Notes under the pieces: generated by a model | The model's database searches: none | What the model was told of the DNA's origin: nothing | What the model saw: only the letters and a program-made list of their open reading frames with translations | Shown here: positions 11,152 through 22,430 of the stretch, in pieces | How the letters are laid out: each line of letters begins with the position of its first letter | How positions within the stretch are numbered: the first letter of the stretch is position 1 | Program-made: the position numbers and the translations under genes | Origin: Neckera pumila | Lineage: Eukaryota; Streptophyta; Bryopsida; Hypnales; Neckeraceae | NCBI GenBank assembly: GCA_963969595.1 | Contig: OZ018416.1 | Span: 16,074,065-16,138,064 of the forward strand | Direction of reading: 5' to 3' | DNA: 64,000 nt

Positions 11152-14100
11152 TGTGGTAGGTGTCGTACGCGCAATCTAGGCGTAAGTATCCTTAACACAA
11201 AAATGTGCCAAGATAACACGAAATATCGTCCCAGGGAATTTCCGGATTTTATGTAGTATGTTCTAGCTATCCGGCTTTTCTATCTTTCTTTTCTTCTTAC
11301 TTACTTTCTCTCTTCTCGGCTTCCTTCACAATCCAGATCATAACCTATCCGGAATCCGGTTTACGTCTCTGTTTCCAATCCGGTTTTCTATACCTCTGTT
11401 TTACCATCAGAGGGTCTACTATTGGTCTTGTAGAGGGGTAGGGACTCACCACTCGTTGTTCTCCTATAATTCTAACAAACACAAATCAAAACACCCAAGT
11501 ACTCAAAGGGTTGTAGCAAGACGAGAAGATCCGGATCCTCACAGCTCCCGGATGATAATTCCGGAAAGCAGGTCACTCAGGAATACTTCACTCTCCCTAA
11601 CTATAACGACAGATCTCAGAGTTAAGTATAAGGGAGTGCGATCTTTCTAGAGGTTGGATGAATTCTAAGGTTGGCAGATCTTCCGGACAGGTGGGAACTT
11701 CCTTAGGCGGGCGCTTACCTCCGCACGGCTTGACAACCGGACTCGCTTCCCCGCTACTCAGATCCGGACTACTCTAGTAGTAATTTAAAGACACAGTGCG
11801 CAGCTCCTAAATCAACAATCCAACAACATTACAATAGCACACTCTCGACTTAGACCGTATTCTCCTAAATCCGGATTCCTCCTCACCTGTCCTTTCCTTC
11901 CAACACTCAAACCACAAGGCAACACAATCCGGATACACTGATAAAGCCAAACTGCATACCCGAGAGTTTAGATTTTGAAAAGGGAATGAAATACAAATGA
12001 ATATCAACTAGGAGGGAATGAGGGGCAACTAACTTGCCCGCCCTTAAAAATCCAAATCAAAACCAAAGTCAACACCCTAAAAACAACAAAGGGCAGCCCA
12101 AAACCAGGGCAACCTCACACACACACCAAGGAAATCCCGATTTAACCGGAAAGTCCTTATCCCTAAACTTCCGGAACCCGGACCCACACTAGGATTCCGG
12201 TTCTGGACCTAACTAACTAAATTCTAATCCACCACTACAAGTAATCCCCTTTGAACTACTTGGTCATCCGAGACTTCTTTGAACTCCCGGCTCCCTGCTT
12301 GGTTAATTTACCGGAACCCTTGGCTGGCGTCATCTTGGCAACCTGAGGCGGATTCTGCCGGGTCGCAGGAGACGTCTCCTCTTCATACGTCTCCTCCTCA
12401 GAATCAGTAGCAGATTCAAACTCACCGGATTCAGAGTCCTCGATCTCTTGCTTTGCTGGCTTCTTTCCTTCCAGCTTCCGCTTCTCCGACTTCCGGAGTT
12501 TGAGTTGCTTCCCAGGTTCTACCATCTTTGGTTCTTCTTCCGGATCCGAGAATTCGACCTCCACTATTTTCGTCTTCGTGTTCTTCCGGGTTTCCGGCCT
12601 GAGTTCCGGTCTCGCCTCTGGAGCCGGATCTCCCAAATCAATGAACTGTGTCCCCCGTGCTGGTGATGGTTCCGCCATGTGGGGGAATTTCTTCGGGTGC
12701 TCCCTTGCCGGATTTATCGTTCCCATACCTTCTAAGAGGTCCCTTCGGAATGGCAATCTTTGCCCTGTCTTTCCGGATCCCGCCGGAGACTGTGAGGAAG
12801 GACTAAAAGTACTTACGGTTCCCCACTTCTGGAATTGACTTGAGGGAGGTACTTGGGGCAGCTTGAAGAGAGACTTCAAACCTGGGTCTTCTTTTGTTCC
12901 GGAAGTTCCGGCTCCGTACTTGACCGGCGACTCCATGAAGATATTCGGAAGCGGCCCGAACTCGTCCTTGGCCACTTCCAAAGGTCTCAGCAGCTGCCTC
13001 ATCTCGTCCAAAACAGTCTTCATCTTGGCCTCGTAATCGACCAAGACCTGCAACACTCCTGATCCGGTGACGATGCCATCGGTATCTAATTTCTTTGTGA
13101 AGAGCGCGGACCGGATGATCAAATGTTCCGGTTGTTCTACCAACCCCTTCAAATCTCGGACGAGCTTCAGGGCATCCGTCTCCTTCTTCTGGGCTGAGAT
13201 CGACTGTCCCTCCATCCAGTGAAACTTGTTCTTGTAGTTATCCCGTTCCGCCTTCAGTAGTGTGATCTCCTTGTCCTTCTCTTGGAGTAGTGCCGGATTA
13301 GGTCTCTTCCGGATTTCGTTGAAGATCTGATCCGTCTCAACGTTCAATTCGCTGGCGACTCCCGTGATCACCCCTGCCATCTCGGCGTGCATCTTCCGAC
13401 ACTGTGCCATCCACCGGGCTCCGGCATCATAGAAGTCGAAGACATCGGTATACTCCAGCGACGGTTGGTTCAGGGCCGGATTCAATTCCGGCACATCCAT
13501 ACTCGCTCTTCGTGAATACGGATTGGTTAACTTATGCCGTTTCTTCTTCTCCAGCGGCTTCGGTTCCGGATTCTCCTCTTCTTCTTCTTCTTCTTCGGTC
13601 GCTTCTCCCGTCGGCTTCAACTCCTCTGTGAATCCGTATTTTAGGATCTGCATTCTGGTCTCATACGCAACTTGTTCCGGCGGGGTCATGTAATCATAAT
13701 AATGATACAAATGGAACAAGTATGTGCTGACGGGACTCTGCTTGGCCTTCTCGACCGCCATCGCCATCTTCTTGACCTTCTGGTGAATTAGGCCTGCCCA
13801 ATTCACGATCCGGCCTTCTAGTGCTCCGAAAATCGTATTTGCGACTGTGACCGTAACTCTCGTGGGCTTTTCCGGATATACTATGGGGATCAGGAAGTTC
13901 AGTAACCTTCTATGACGCTCATTGCTACAGTCGCTCACGGAGAAGCCCTCCTTGTGGTGCGGTGGCTTCTTGAATTTACCCTCATGAAACTTATCCGTCC
14001 GGGTTGCGCTTCCGGATCCGGACTGCGTTAACCCGTAAGTTTCCGCCCACATCCCTTCCGTCCAGGACGATAACCGCCCTCTTGGCGTCGGCTCGAACTG

Positions 14101-14780
14101 GTTCGGCGCCCCCAAAACTAACTCCCGAAGAAAGTCCTCACTCCTCACCGTCCAGGGTTTCTGGATGAACCCTATACACCCTAGTGTGGACAGATCTTCC
14201 TCTAACTCTAAACGTTCACCGGGATCAGATGGAATGATCGGGTATAAGAGTTTGACAGACAGAACTGTCTTCTGTCCCTGCGCTGACGTTTCCGCCATTG
14301 AACTCTAATCCGGTGCAATCGGCACCCGCCTTTCCTTCTCTCCCTATCCGGCCTAACTCACCACTCTTTCACTCTTCTACGAGAAAACGCGCTCCAAACC
14401 TGCAAATACACACCTCCTCGAGCGGAAGAAAGAGGGAGAAGAATGAGAAGATGATCCGTTTAAGTACCCGGCCAGTGACCGACACCCGTTGGTTCGGTCA
14501 TTTAATGCGCAGCCTTTTTCAAACGGATCCCTACTTTCCGTAGGCCGGACCCCTAGTTCGTAGGTTTGCCGGAATCCGGATCTCCTTCTGGTTTCCGGAT
14601 CCGGTAAAAGTCCGTCCCTTACTCCTTCTACAAACTTTTGTGAGCCGGAACTTTCCGGCTACCTAGTTTCTACTAAAAGTTCTGATTCAAGGTTCCACTA
14701 CTACAAAATTTCGAAAATATTTACGGAATTGATCCTAAACTAATCCGGATTTCTAAATAATGACATTGCGTGCTCCCACA
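11152..14780 (-). mobile_element. CCGGA-rich putative mobile element with one ORF
   Basis: A 3.6-kb block whose composition changes abruptly from the AT-rich flanks. TCCGG/CCGGA occurs dozens of times in coding and non-coding parts. On the minus strand it would start TGTGGGAGCACGCAAT (14780) and end CGACACCTACCACA (11152), a TGTGG...CCACA pair of ends as in LTR elements. Near the far end (minus) are phrases such as CCCTGGGACGATATT, which resemble end regions of some plant LTR elements. No duplicated LTR, target duplication or polymerase was found. It may be a non-autonomous gag-carrying derivative, or a decayed CACTA-like element. Boundaries are inferred mainly from composition. Confidence 0.5.
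12256..14298 (-). CDS. Uncharacterised 680-aa element-borne protein
   Basis: An intact single-exon ORF from ATG at 14298 to TAG at 12256; I do not recognise its family. Residues 1-225 look globular: an LxxLxxLGCIGF segment at about 35-45, PWTVRSEDFLREL at 48-60, and a hydrophobic core around RLLNFLIPIVYPEKPTRV (131-148). Residues 233-243 are a glutamate run, followed by a basic KKKRHK patch (251-256). About 320-440 is charged and helical, probably coiled coil. From 450 on it is low-complexity, Pro/Ser then alternating acidic and Lys-rich, ending in a basic tail. The layout (globular N-terminus, coiled coil, disordered charged tail, no enzyme motif) would suit a gag-like or DNA-binding transposon protein, but that is inference. 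An open frame this long in repeat DNA implies recent insertion or selection. Confidence 0.65.
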   Translation of the reverse strand: MAETSAQGQKTVLSVKLLYPIIPSDPGERLELEEDLSTLGCIGFIQKPWTVRSEDFLRELVLGAPNQFEPTPRGRLSSWTEGMWAETYGLTQSGSGSATRTDKFHEGKFKKPPHHKEGFSVSDCSNERHRRLLNFLIPIVYPEKPTRVTVTVANTIFGALEGRIVNWAGLIHQKVKKMAMAVEKAKQSPVSTYLFHLYHYYDYMTPPEQVAYETRMQILKYGFTEELKPTGEATEEEEEEEENPEPKPLEKKKRHKLTNPYSRRASMDVPELNPALNQPSLEYTDVFDFYDAGARWMAQCRKMHAEMAGVITGVASELNVETDQIFNEIRKRPNPALLQEKDKEITLLKAERDNYKNKFHWMEGQSISAQKKETDALKLVRDLKGLVEQPEHLIIRSALFTKKLDTDGIVTGSGVLQVLVDYEAKMKTVLDEMRQLLRPLEVAKDEFGPLPNIFMESPVKYGAGTSGTKEDPGLKSLFKLPQVPPSSQFQKWGTVSTFSPSSQSPAGSGKTGQRLPFRRDLLEGMGTINPAREHPKKFPHMAEPSPARGTQFIDLGDPAPEARPELRPETRKNTKTKIVEVEFSDPEEEPKMVEPGKQLKLRKSEKRKLEGKKPAKQEIEDSESGEFESATDSEEETYEEETSPATRQNPPQVAKMTPAKGSGKLTKQGAGSSKKSRMTK

Positions 14781-15670
14781 GTAGGTAAATTTAAATATTT
14801 GATTGGGATTTTTTGCCTTAGACAAGGTGAGTCATGTATTTTGTTGTGACTCATTCCATTTTTTGAAAATATCTTTTTTTGTAAGAGGTGGTTGATTTTC
14901 GAAACACTAAGTTGAGTTTAAAGATACAATGCTATACTTGAAAATTTCATTGTAGGAGATCACTTGGTAGTGGATTTCAACTGACTTTGGAGTTGAGAGG
15001 ATCAACATTATTGCAAGCAACAATCTAGTGATTGTTGCTTGCAGACATAATCTAGAAGTTTTGTGAGAAAAAGTTGAAGTTTGTTTAAGATATTGTATAT
15101 GTAATGTTGCTAGGATTCTATAAGCAAACTTTGTGAAATTCTAAATAGTGTTAGTTAACTTTGCACTATGACATAATGTAGAATTAGTGAACAAATGTGG
15201 ACATTAGTGAACTTGGCATGGGAGGGTATACCTCAAAAAAGTATCCAAAAAGTTAATTTCTACAATTCCAAACCAAATGGAAGCTTTGATAGCAACTCAA
15301 AGTGGTAGTATTCTATGGTACGTAGTGGATATATCATTCTTTTGCAAAGTATTTCCTACTGTGCAAGATATAATGTATAGTCCATATTACAGTACTCTTC
15401 TACAATACTATAGCTTTCTAATATTTGACAATGTTGTGTTCAAATTTTTTTAATATATGCGCTTGTTTTCTTTTGCCTTGAATGTGTATGGAAGAAAATA
15501 CATTAAGGAAAACATAGAGTTCCTATTTTTGGGCATTAAAGTTTCATATATTGATTAAGGTTCCATAAAGCAATAGATTTAATAGGATAGTTTTGATAGG
15601 ATATTCTTTAAATGCAATTCAAAAGGAAAAATTTGAAGGTTTTTATAGTGGGGGTTGCAAGAATTCTTGG
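14781..15670. other. AT-rich intergenic, no gene recognised
   Basis: Low-complexity AT-rich sequence without convincing coding frames or repeat ends. Confidence 0.5.
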
Positions 15671-16320
15671 AGGGTACCAGTACAGTACCCTAAAGAAAGA
15701 GTACATAACTTCCAGTTTGGTGCCTAAAGGTTTAATTTCAAAATTAGATTTAGAGGATGATCCATTGAGATTTTGAAGAAAAAATTTGTACAAAAACAGC
15801 TCAGAATTTATAGGAAAATAACTTTTCTTCTTAGCCAAATAGCGTATTGTGCATTTGTAGTGATTGATTGATTGACAAAGTGGAATATTGTACGTTCAAA
15901 GGTAATTTTTTCAAATCATTGGTCCACTCCTTTAGGCTTCATTTGTGAACCATTGAGGCATGATAAGCTTTTGAGCTTAAAATGGAAGTCATTCTCTTGT
16001 AAGTTTTGAATTGTTTCTTTTCAAGAAGTAATTTCAAAATCTTAGTAACTGGTGTAGTAAATGTGATTTGAAAAAATTACCTTTGAACGTACAATATTCC
16101 ACTTTGTCAATCAGTCACTCACTACAAATGCACAATACGCTATTTGGCCAAGAAGAAAAGTTCTCCTATAAATTCTGAGTTGTTTCTGTTCAAATTTTTT
16201 TTCAAAATCTCGGTGGATCATCCTCTAAATTTGATTTCAAAATTGTGCCTTTAGGCACTAAACTAGAAGTTATGTACTCTTTCTTTGGGATACTGTACAG
16301 TCGGGTACAACAATCTTATG
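15671..16320. repeat. Large foldback (about 250-bp arms, 144-bp loop)
   Basis: The left arm (about 15671-15919) and right arm (about 16064-16320) are inverted copies. They share runs such as AAGAAAGAGTACATAACTTC, TTTAGAGGATGATCCA, CAAATAGCGTATTGTGCATT and GGAATATTGTACGTTCAAAG. The arms differ by scattered substitutions and small indels. No target duplication is obvious. Transcription through it would give a long imperfect double-stranded RNA. Confidence 0.75.
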
Positions 16321-16859
16321 ATTTTTTCAAGTCAGTTTTTCACTAGAAAGTTCATCAACTTCAAGAAGCTCTAGCATGCTAAAAATGATCCGATTTTGAA
16401 ACCACAAATTGCATTGGAACCACAATGAAGTGCACTTCAACCTCATAACAAGTGAAAAATGAATAATTGAAAACCATACAACAATTTGGATTCCTTTTAT
16501 ACACTATCTACCATTTCATAGAGATTCTTTGTAAGATAGTCACAGTTTTTTGCATTTAGGTGAAGAAGAAGAAAGTAATCATACAAGCAATTCAAGTGGT
16601 ATGAGATCAAATATCTCTAAATCAATTGTGAAGGCTCATTTCTAATATGGACTATTAAATACTAGTTGTAATTTTCACACTCGATGGTAGATAGCGTATA
16701 GAAAACATCCATTAGAAAAATTCTCAACCCTTCGAAGGGCCGCTCCATTGTGACCAAACCAGTCTATTAATCACCTAAGATTTAGTAGGGGCATATAGCA
16801 GCAGTGCATTGTCAGAGTGTGTGAATTTCACAAAAGACGTCAGGACTCCAATAATGAGG
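16321..16859. other. Intergenic, part of an older inverted-repeat element
   Basis: No gene. The segment 16664-16752 is inverted relative to 23890-23983 on the other side of the retrotransposon (see that entry). Confidence 0.45.
16664..16752 (+). repeat. Left inverted repeat flanking the retrotransposon
   Basis: Reads ACTAGTTGTAATTTTCACAC, later AAATTCTCAACCC and AGGGCCGCTCCA. The reverse complement of 23890-23983 gives the same order (ACTAGTGTAATT, AAATTCTTAGCCC, AGGGCCGCTCCA). Taken together the pair bounds about 1.36 kb of older DNA into which the LTR element inserted. Confidence 0.45.
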
Positions 16860-17250
16860 TGTTATGACCAACCCATGTTCGTAACAGCTGGACGGAGTGA
16901 CCATTAGCAAGAGAAACGGGGAAGGATACAGTTATTTACGTGTAGCAGTTACCTAGAGTTGGTTTCATCGTCTCTCCCAATTGCCATGTAAATACTCCGG
17001 TGAGGGATTCATTCTTCACGTAACCTTTTATCAATAGAGTGGATATTTACAGATGCTTCCGTGTTTCCTCCTGAAGTGCGTTGATTTGTTGCTTTCCTGT
17101 GCATGCTTCGTTGTGTTCGGTCTGTCGCGTCCTGTTTGGATTATTTCAGTCTGCCTAAGATCTTGGGACCCATCACAACATTGCTCCGGAACCCTGCTCG
17201 GTGACGGAGCGTCGACAAGTTACAGAACCCCGATTCCCCGATTCCTGACA
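16860..17250 (+). repeat. 5' LTR
   Basis: Begins TGTTATGACC and ends CCTGACA, 391 bp, the same length as the 3' copy. A hand alignment gives about 30 differences, nearly all transitions. An internal ATAGAGTGGATATTTA stretch may hold the promoter region, but no clear TATA box was assigned. Confidence 0.93.
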
Positions 17251-17370
17251 TTAGATTATGTCATTTTTTGTCCACGGTCCGAGAAGAACTGAAGGATATT
17301 TTCGTTTTTTTACAGCTTACCTAAGTGTAAGGAATTTCTAGCGGTTCATTGAATTTAGAATCAACTAACC

Positions 17371-18494
17371 ATGGAACGAGAAATACCAGAGAGTGTGAGG
17401 ATACTGAGAGTGCTAGAAGAGGCAAGCGCGGAGTGGGCTGAGTTTATACAGCAACAGATTCAGGCGGATTTCCAATCTGCTCTACCACACATGGTACAAC
17501 AAATTTCAGACCGGGCCATGGCGTTGCCGCCACCGACTTCATCTCCTGTCAATGTTAGAGCCTCTGATCGGGATCAGCAACAATTCGGAAAACACGATGA
17601 GATGGGGACTAGAGAAAGAGAGTCTAAGGTGGCTGAGCCTGAGAAGTTTGTGGGTAAGAGGGGAGGGGAAGTTTATAGGTGGTTTGCTCAGCTTAGGTTA
17701 GTATTTAGGGGAAAGCCCCGCACTTATCGACATGATGAGGATAAAGTAGCATACGCCTTCTCCTATATGGGTTGAGCGGCACAAAACTGAGGAATGCCAC
17801 TCTTACAAGCCCTGGATGAGGGACGCCATCATGAGTTGTTAGTAGATTATGATGCTCTTTGTGAGGTGGTTATAGCAGTTTATGGTGATATTGATTGAAG
17901 GAAAAATGCGAGGACCACCTCGGAAGGATCAAACAAACGGGTTTGGTTGCAGGATACATTTCTAACTTCAATGAGCATGCTGCGCAGGTCAATTGGAATG
18001 AATCCAATTTAGTGGCACAATTTCCGGGAGGTCTTAAAGACGAAATTCTTGACTTTATGGCTACAGGGGAAACGCAACCTTGCAGTCTTCAAGAGTGGAT
18101 GGCGATGGCATCTAGGATTGATGAAAGGTTGTGGGCTCGACGCCAAGCTCGTCGGCCTCCAACTCCATACCTCAACCAATCTCAGACCTCGTCTTCTACT
18201 TTGAAACCATCAATCGGTACCCTGAGGGATCATACTGGTCAATTTCAATCACTCCCAGAAACCTCCGGTCCGGTGCCCATGGAGTTGGATGCAGTCCGAG
18301 TGACCACTGCATTAGCGAAGACTGCGGCGGAACGGCTTGACTATCAGAAGCAAGGGAGGTGTTGGGGTTGCGGCCAAGTTGGTCACATTCGATCGAAGTG
18401 CCCCACTAATCCATCTAAACCCTTGTCTTTGTTAGCATCAGAGGAATTTGACACAAATAGCACCACATTGGGAAAAGACAATGCCCGGGACTAA
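17371..18494 (+). pseudogene. gag of the chromovirus (broken)
   Basis: The first open part (17371-17775, from ATG) has an N-terminal helix and the start of the gag core (EKFVGKRGGEVYRWFAQL). A stop and a frameshift follow, and the core resumes in another frame at 17895-18494. That part ends in a CCHC zinc knuckle, CWGCGQVGHIRSKC, which fits CX2CX4HX4C and would bind the RNA genome. Gag normally assembles the particle. Here the two halves are not in one frame, so no intact product is expected. Confidence 0.85.
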
Positions 18495-18613
18495 GAGAGT
18501 GGATTTGGTACCTGGACAATGTGCAGATTGCGGCTGCGACTATAGCGAAAAAGCAATCCATGAATCATGAAGAGCGACAAGGAGAAGCAGCTAATCCGTT
18601 ATACCTTTGAGCT

Positions 18614-19192
18614 ATGATAGATTTTGGGTCTCACCTTACCCTGACCACTCGAATAAACTCGGTGGCGGCAGAAATTTTGGTGGACTCTGAGGCAACGGGG
18701 ATATTTATGCATCCGGATTTTGCCAAGAAATGTAGCGCTACAATTCAACCTAAGAAGGTGCCTTGGGAAGTGCGGGTGATTGACGGGCGCATAATTAATT
18801 CCGGATTGATTATGCATGAGGCTACCGTTCAATTAGACGTGGCAGGTCATCAGGAAATTTTAATTGTAGATTTAACTAATACTAACAATCACCCTTGTAT
18901 TTTAGGAACCCCTTGGTTAATCCGACACAATCCAACAATACGGTGGTCAAAAAAGGAAGTAATATTTGATTTTGATTATTGCCGTACCAAATGCCTCCGA
19001 AACCCTGGAGCCAATTTGGTAATCACGACGAGCTGTGGGGCGAAATCAGGAGTCATAACTGGAGATTTGGTGCCCAGTTCCAAACCTGTTCCAAAGCCTT
19101 GCAGCAAAGGGTCCTACAGCAAGTTGACCTCACCATCAAGAATCTCGGTAGGGAAGCTAGAGGATCTCCAACGCCAGGGCCAGTCGTCCTAG
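18614..19192 (+). pseudogene. Retropepsin-like protease region
   Basis: Reads like a plant gypsy aspartic protease domain, with ILGTPWLIRHNPTIRW in the second half. The active-site triad context, usually DSGA, reads DSEA (within LVDSEATGIFM), so the glycine next to the catalytic aspartate is replaced. The frame stops near 19192 and the linker to RT continues in a different frame (19205-19498, with the AFRLSAKNAEIYAL stretch typical before RT). Confidence 0.8.
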
Positions 19193-19559
19193 AAGAATAA
19201 GGAGGTGGTACCAAAGCGGGCCCCAATACGTAGTCTTTCCGGATCTGCATCCCAGTCAGCAAGTGCGAAGACTGCTTCGGTGCAACTGGGGAAGGGTGAC
19301 GACCAGCCTGGAATGCGGCAACCAAGGCCAATGAAATTGAAGGCTCCAAGACACACCCTGGTGTCAATTGCAGCATTCAGGCTTTCTGCAAAAAATGCGG
19401 AAATTTATGCATTGACAATATCGGAGATTGATAATATCAAGAGTGAAGGACCGACGGATGATATGAGTTCAATCCCACAGAAACATCATAATTTATAAGG
19501 AGTTTTAAGTGAAAAATCGTCGAACAAATTACCAGAACACGGAATGTCTGATATAAAAA

Positions 19560-20937
19560 TTGACTTTAAGGAGGGTCAAGAACCAAAAAACACCGGATTG
19601 CGACCCATGTCTCCTATGGAATTAGAAGAGCTTCGGGGATACTTAGAAGAAAATTTGGGCAAAGGGTGGATTTGAAGATCCAAATCACCAGTCTCAGCCC
19701 CAATAGTGTTCACCCGGAAGAAAGATGGGTCAATTCGGGTTTGCATTGATTATCGGAACCTCAACAAAGTTACGGTCAAGAATTGTTATCCTTTGCCATT
19801 GATTCTCGAGCTCATGGATCGATTGGTGGGGGCGACTATTTTTACGAAATTGGATGTTAGGTAGGTACATCATCGAATCAAGATGGCACGGGGTCATGAA
19901 TTCAAACAACATTCAAGACTCGGTATGGCTTGTTTGAATATCTAGTAATGCCGTTCGGCTTGAGAGAATGCCCCAGCCCAATTTCAGGCACATATGCAAA
20001 TGATTTTTGCCGACCTTCTTGACATTTCTGTTGTAATCTATTTGGATGACATTTTAATTTTCACAAAGAACATAGAGGAGCATTGCCTAGTGGTGCGGGA
20101 AGTTCTCCAACGCTTATACAAGTATGGTCTATTCGTCAAAGCCTCAAAATGCCAATTTCATTGCACATCGGTGGAATTTTTAGGCATGATAGTTTCAGCT
20201 CGCGGGTTGAAAAGTGCAAGGATAAAGTGCAAACCATCAAGGATTGGCCTACACCAAAAAATGTTAAAGAGATTCAGGCATTTTTGGGCTTCACCAATTT
20301 TTATTGTCGATTTATTTGGGATTATTCACGAATTGCAGTTCCCCTTCCGACATTAACACGAAAGGATCAACAATTTCAATGGAACCTTCAAGCTTATCAG
20401 GCATTCACGGAGCTCGAAAACCGGTTCTGCTAGGCCCCAGTATTACTCCATTCCGATTTCCAAAAGCCATTTATTATTGAAACGGATGCGTCAGATACGG
20501 CAACCGGTGGGATCCTTTCTCAGCATGATGATGATGGACATCTGCATTCTTGCGCTTTTCGCAGCTCAAAAATGTCGCCTAACAAACAAAATTACGATAT
20601 TTATGACAAGGAGTTATTAAGTATTGTTCTAGCATTTAAAGACTGGCGTGTTTATTTGGAGGGTTCTCCACATCAAGTCAAGGTAATTACAGACCATAAG
20701 AACCTCGAACATTTTTTGACCACTAAACAGCTTAACGGCCGTCAAGCTCGCTGGGCTGAGTTGTTATCCGCATTTTCCTTTGTCATCCAATATCAACCTG
20801 GTTCAATAAACGGTCGAGCTGATGTTCTATCTCGACGACTTGATGTTACGGACGGAGTATGCCACCAACCGCGGCCTCTTCTTAAGCTGGCTGCATTGAA
20901 AACTTGCCAGCTGTATGGACGAACCAATAGCTTCTGA
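19560..20937 (+). pseudogene. Reverse transcriptase and RNase H (broken)
   Basis: RT motifs are clear: [20 protein letters not shown], then [13 protein letters not shown], and the catalytic box YLDDILIF at about 20040. RNase H follows with ETDASDTATGGIL, then KELLSIVLAFKDWRVYL and TDHKNLEHF, ending in GRADVLSRR. In-frame stops occur before RSKSPVSAP and after FTKLDVR, and at least one frameshift splits the fingers/palm region. The order is that of Ty3/gypsy elements. The product would copy the RNA genome into DNA if intact, which it is not. Confidence 0.9.
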
Positions 20938-20949
20938 CACATATTAGGA

Positions 20950-22153
20950 CAGCGACAAGGGAAGATTCGACATTGCAGCCAATTTTGACCTTTTTTGACA
21001 ATGGTGCTGATCAAGCCCCACTTAACATCCGCAAGCGATTTCGACATTATACCTGGATCGATGGACTCCTTTGCTTCAACGATAAAGTGGTGGTACCAAA
21101 TGACGACAACCTCCGCTTGCAAGTTCTTTGCTCTAGCACGATGCCCCAGCTGCGGGTCATCAGGGCCATGCCAAGACATTGGATTTAGTATCAAGAATTT
21201 TTTACTGGCTAATGCTCCAAAGATATGTCCATTGCTACGTCAACGGGTGTGATACTTGTCAAAGGTCGAAACCTTCGCGTCATGCACCGTATGGACTCCT
21301 TCAAACTATCCCACCTGCTTCAGCTCCATGGAAGAAAATTACAACTGATTTTATCATGAAATTGCCAAAGGGCGCCGGGCACAATGCAATTTTGGTAGTA
21401 GTCGATAAGAATACGAAATTGGCACATTTTGTTGCCATAACGGAGGCAATTGATTCTAGCAACATTGCCAATTTGTATCTTCACCATATTTGGAAGCATC
21501 ACGGGCTACCGGATGAGATCATTTCAGACCGTGGTCATGTTTTTGTTTCTAAATTCATGAAGCGATTATATGAGCTTTTGAGGATTCGACTGTGTTTGAC
21601 AACGGCATTCCATCCTCAATTAGACGGCCAAACGGAGCGCGTCAATCAGACTCTTGAACAATTTCTCTGCATGTTTACCACACGGCAATAAGATGATTGG
21701 ATTGACCTATTACTAATCGCTGAATTTGCATACAACAATGCAGTTCACTCAGCAACAAGATTATCACCTTTCTATGCGACGTATGGGTATCACCCTTCTC
21801 TCTCATTGTCTATGCCATCGGCATCTACTGTTCCGACCGTTGAAGACCGTATTCGTTACCTTCAAGGAATTCATGAAGAACTCAAAATTATGATCAAACT
21901 AGCTGGCGATCAAGCAAAGAGGATATACGACAATGCAGCTCATGTACATCACACTTTTAACATGGGGGATAAAGTGTTGCTGCGACATGATAACATTGCT
22001 TCTACAGTACCATCCAAGAAATTAACGTCTAAATATTTGGGTCCTTATCCTATTATAGCTAAGCTTTTTGATGTTGTGTATCGGTTGAAGCTGCCAACTA
22101 CACTTCGCATCCACAATGTCTTTCATATCTCATTATTGGAGAAGTATCGCTAG
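20950..22153 (+). pseudogene. Integrase (broken)
   Basis: The zinc-binding end is visible as CDTCQRSKPSRHAPYGLLQ (about 21250). The catalytic core carries its acidic residues: Asp in ITTDFIMKLP, Asp in IISDRGHVF, and Glu in the DGQTERVNQTLEQF segment. The part after the core (DDWIDLLLIAEFAYNNAVHSA) follows a stop at about 21690. A C-terminal GPYPIIAKL region continues to 22153. The HAPYGLLQ phrase and the spacing are typical of fungal-type chromoviruses and their relatives reported in mosses and lycophytes. Confidence 0.87.
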
Positions 22154-22225
22154 AACACAATTTTGGGCCGACAGTACAGACCACCTCCGCCCATCGTGAC
22201 TCCTGAGGGTGATACAGAATAAGAG

Positions 22226-22430
22226 GTGGATGAAGTTATTGACTCCCGCCTACATGGTCGGTGGAGAAAACTTCAGTACCTGGTATCATGGACAAGTTAC
22301 GAGGCAGAGGAAAATTCCTGGGAACCTGCGGTACATCTCAAGAATGCACCAGAGGCCATCAAACGATTTCATCGCCAACATCCTACGGCTTCGAGACTTG
22401 AAGGGGGGGGGGGGGGGGTAATGTTACGAC
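22226..22430 (+). pseudogene. Chromodomain at the integrase C-terminus
   Basis: Reads IDSRLHGRWRKLQYLVSW, then ENSWEPAVHLKNAPEAIKRF, which is the chromodomain fold signature (aromatic cage residues Y, W, W and the C-terminal helix). In chromoviruses this module steers integration toward modified heterochromatin histones. It is out of frame with the preceding integrase, which ends at a stop at 22153. Confidence 0.88.
22396..22421 (+). other. Polypurine tract with 16-G run
   Basis: GAGACTTGAA followed by 16 consecutive G (22403-22418) and TAA, directly before the 3' LTR. This is where plus-strand DNA synthesis would be primed. A pure G16 is unusual and may also be a sequencing-length artefact. 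Confidence 0.8.

Noticed and set aside
17250..17300. Initiator tRNA-Met primer-binding site after the 5' LTR
   Set aside because: The TGGTATCAGAGC-type complement is not present; primer left unassigned.
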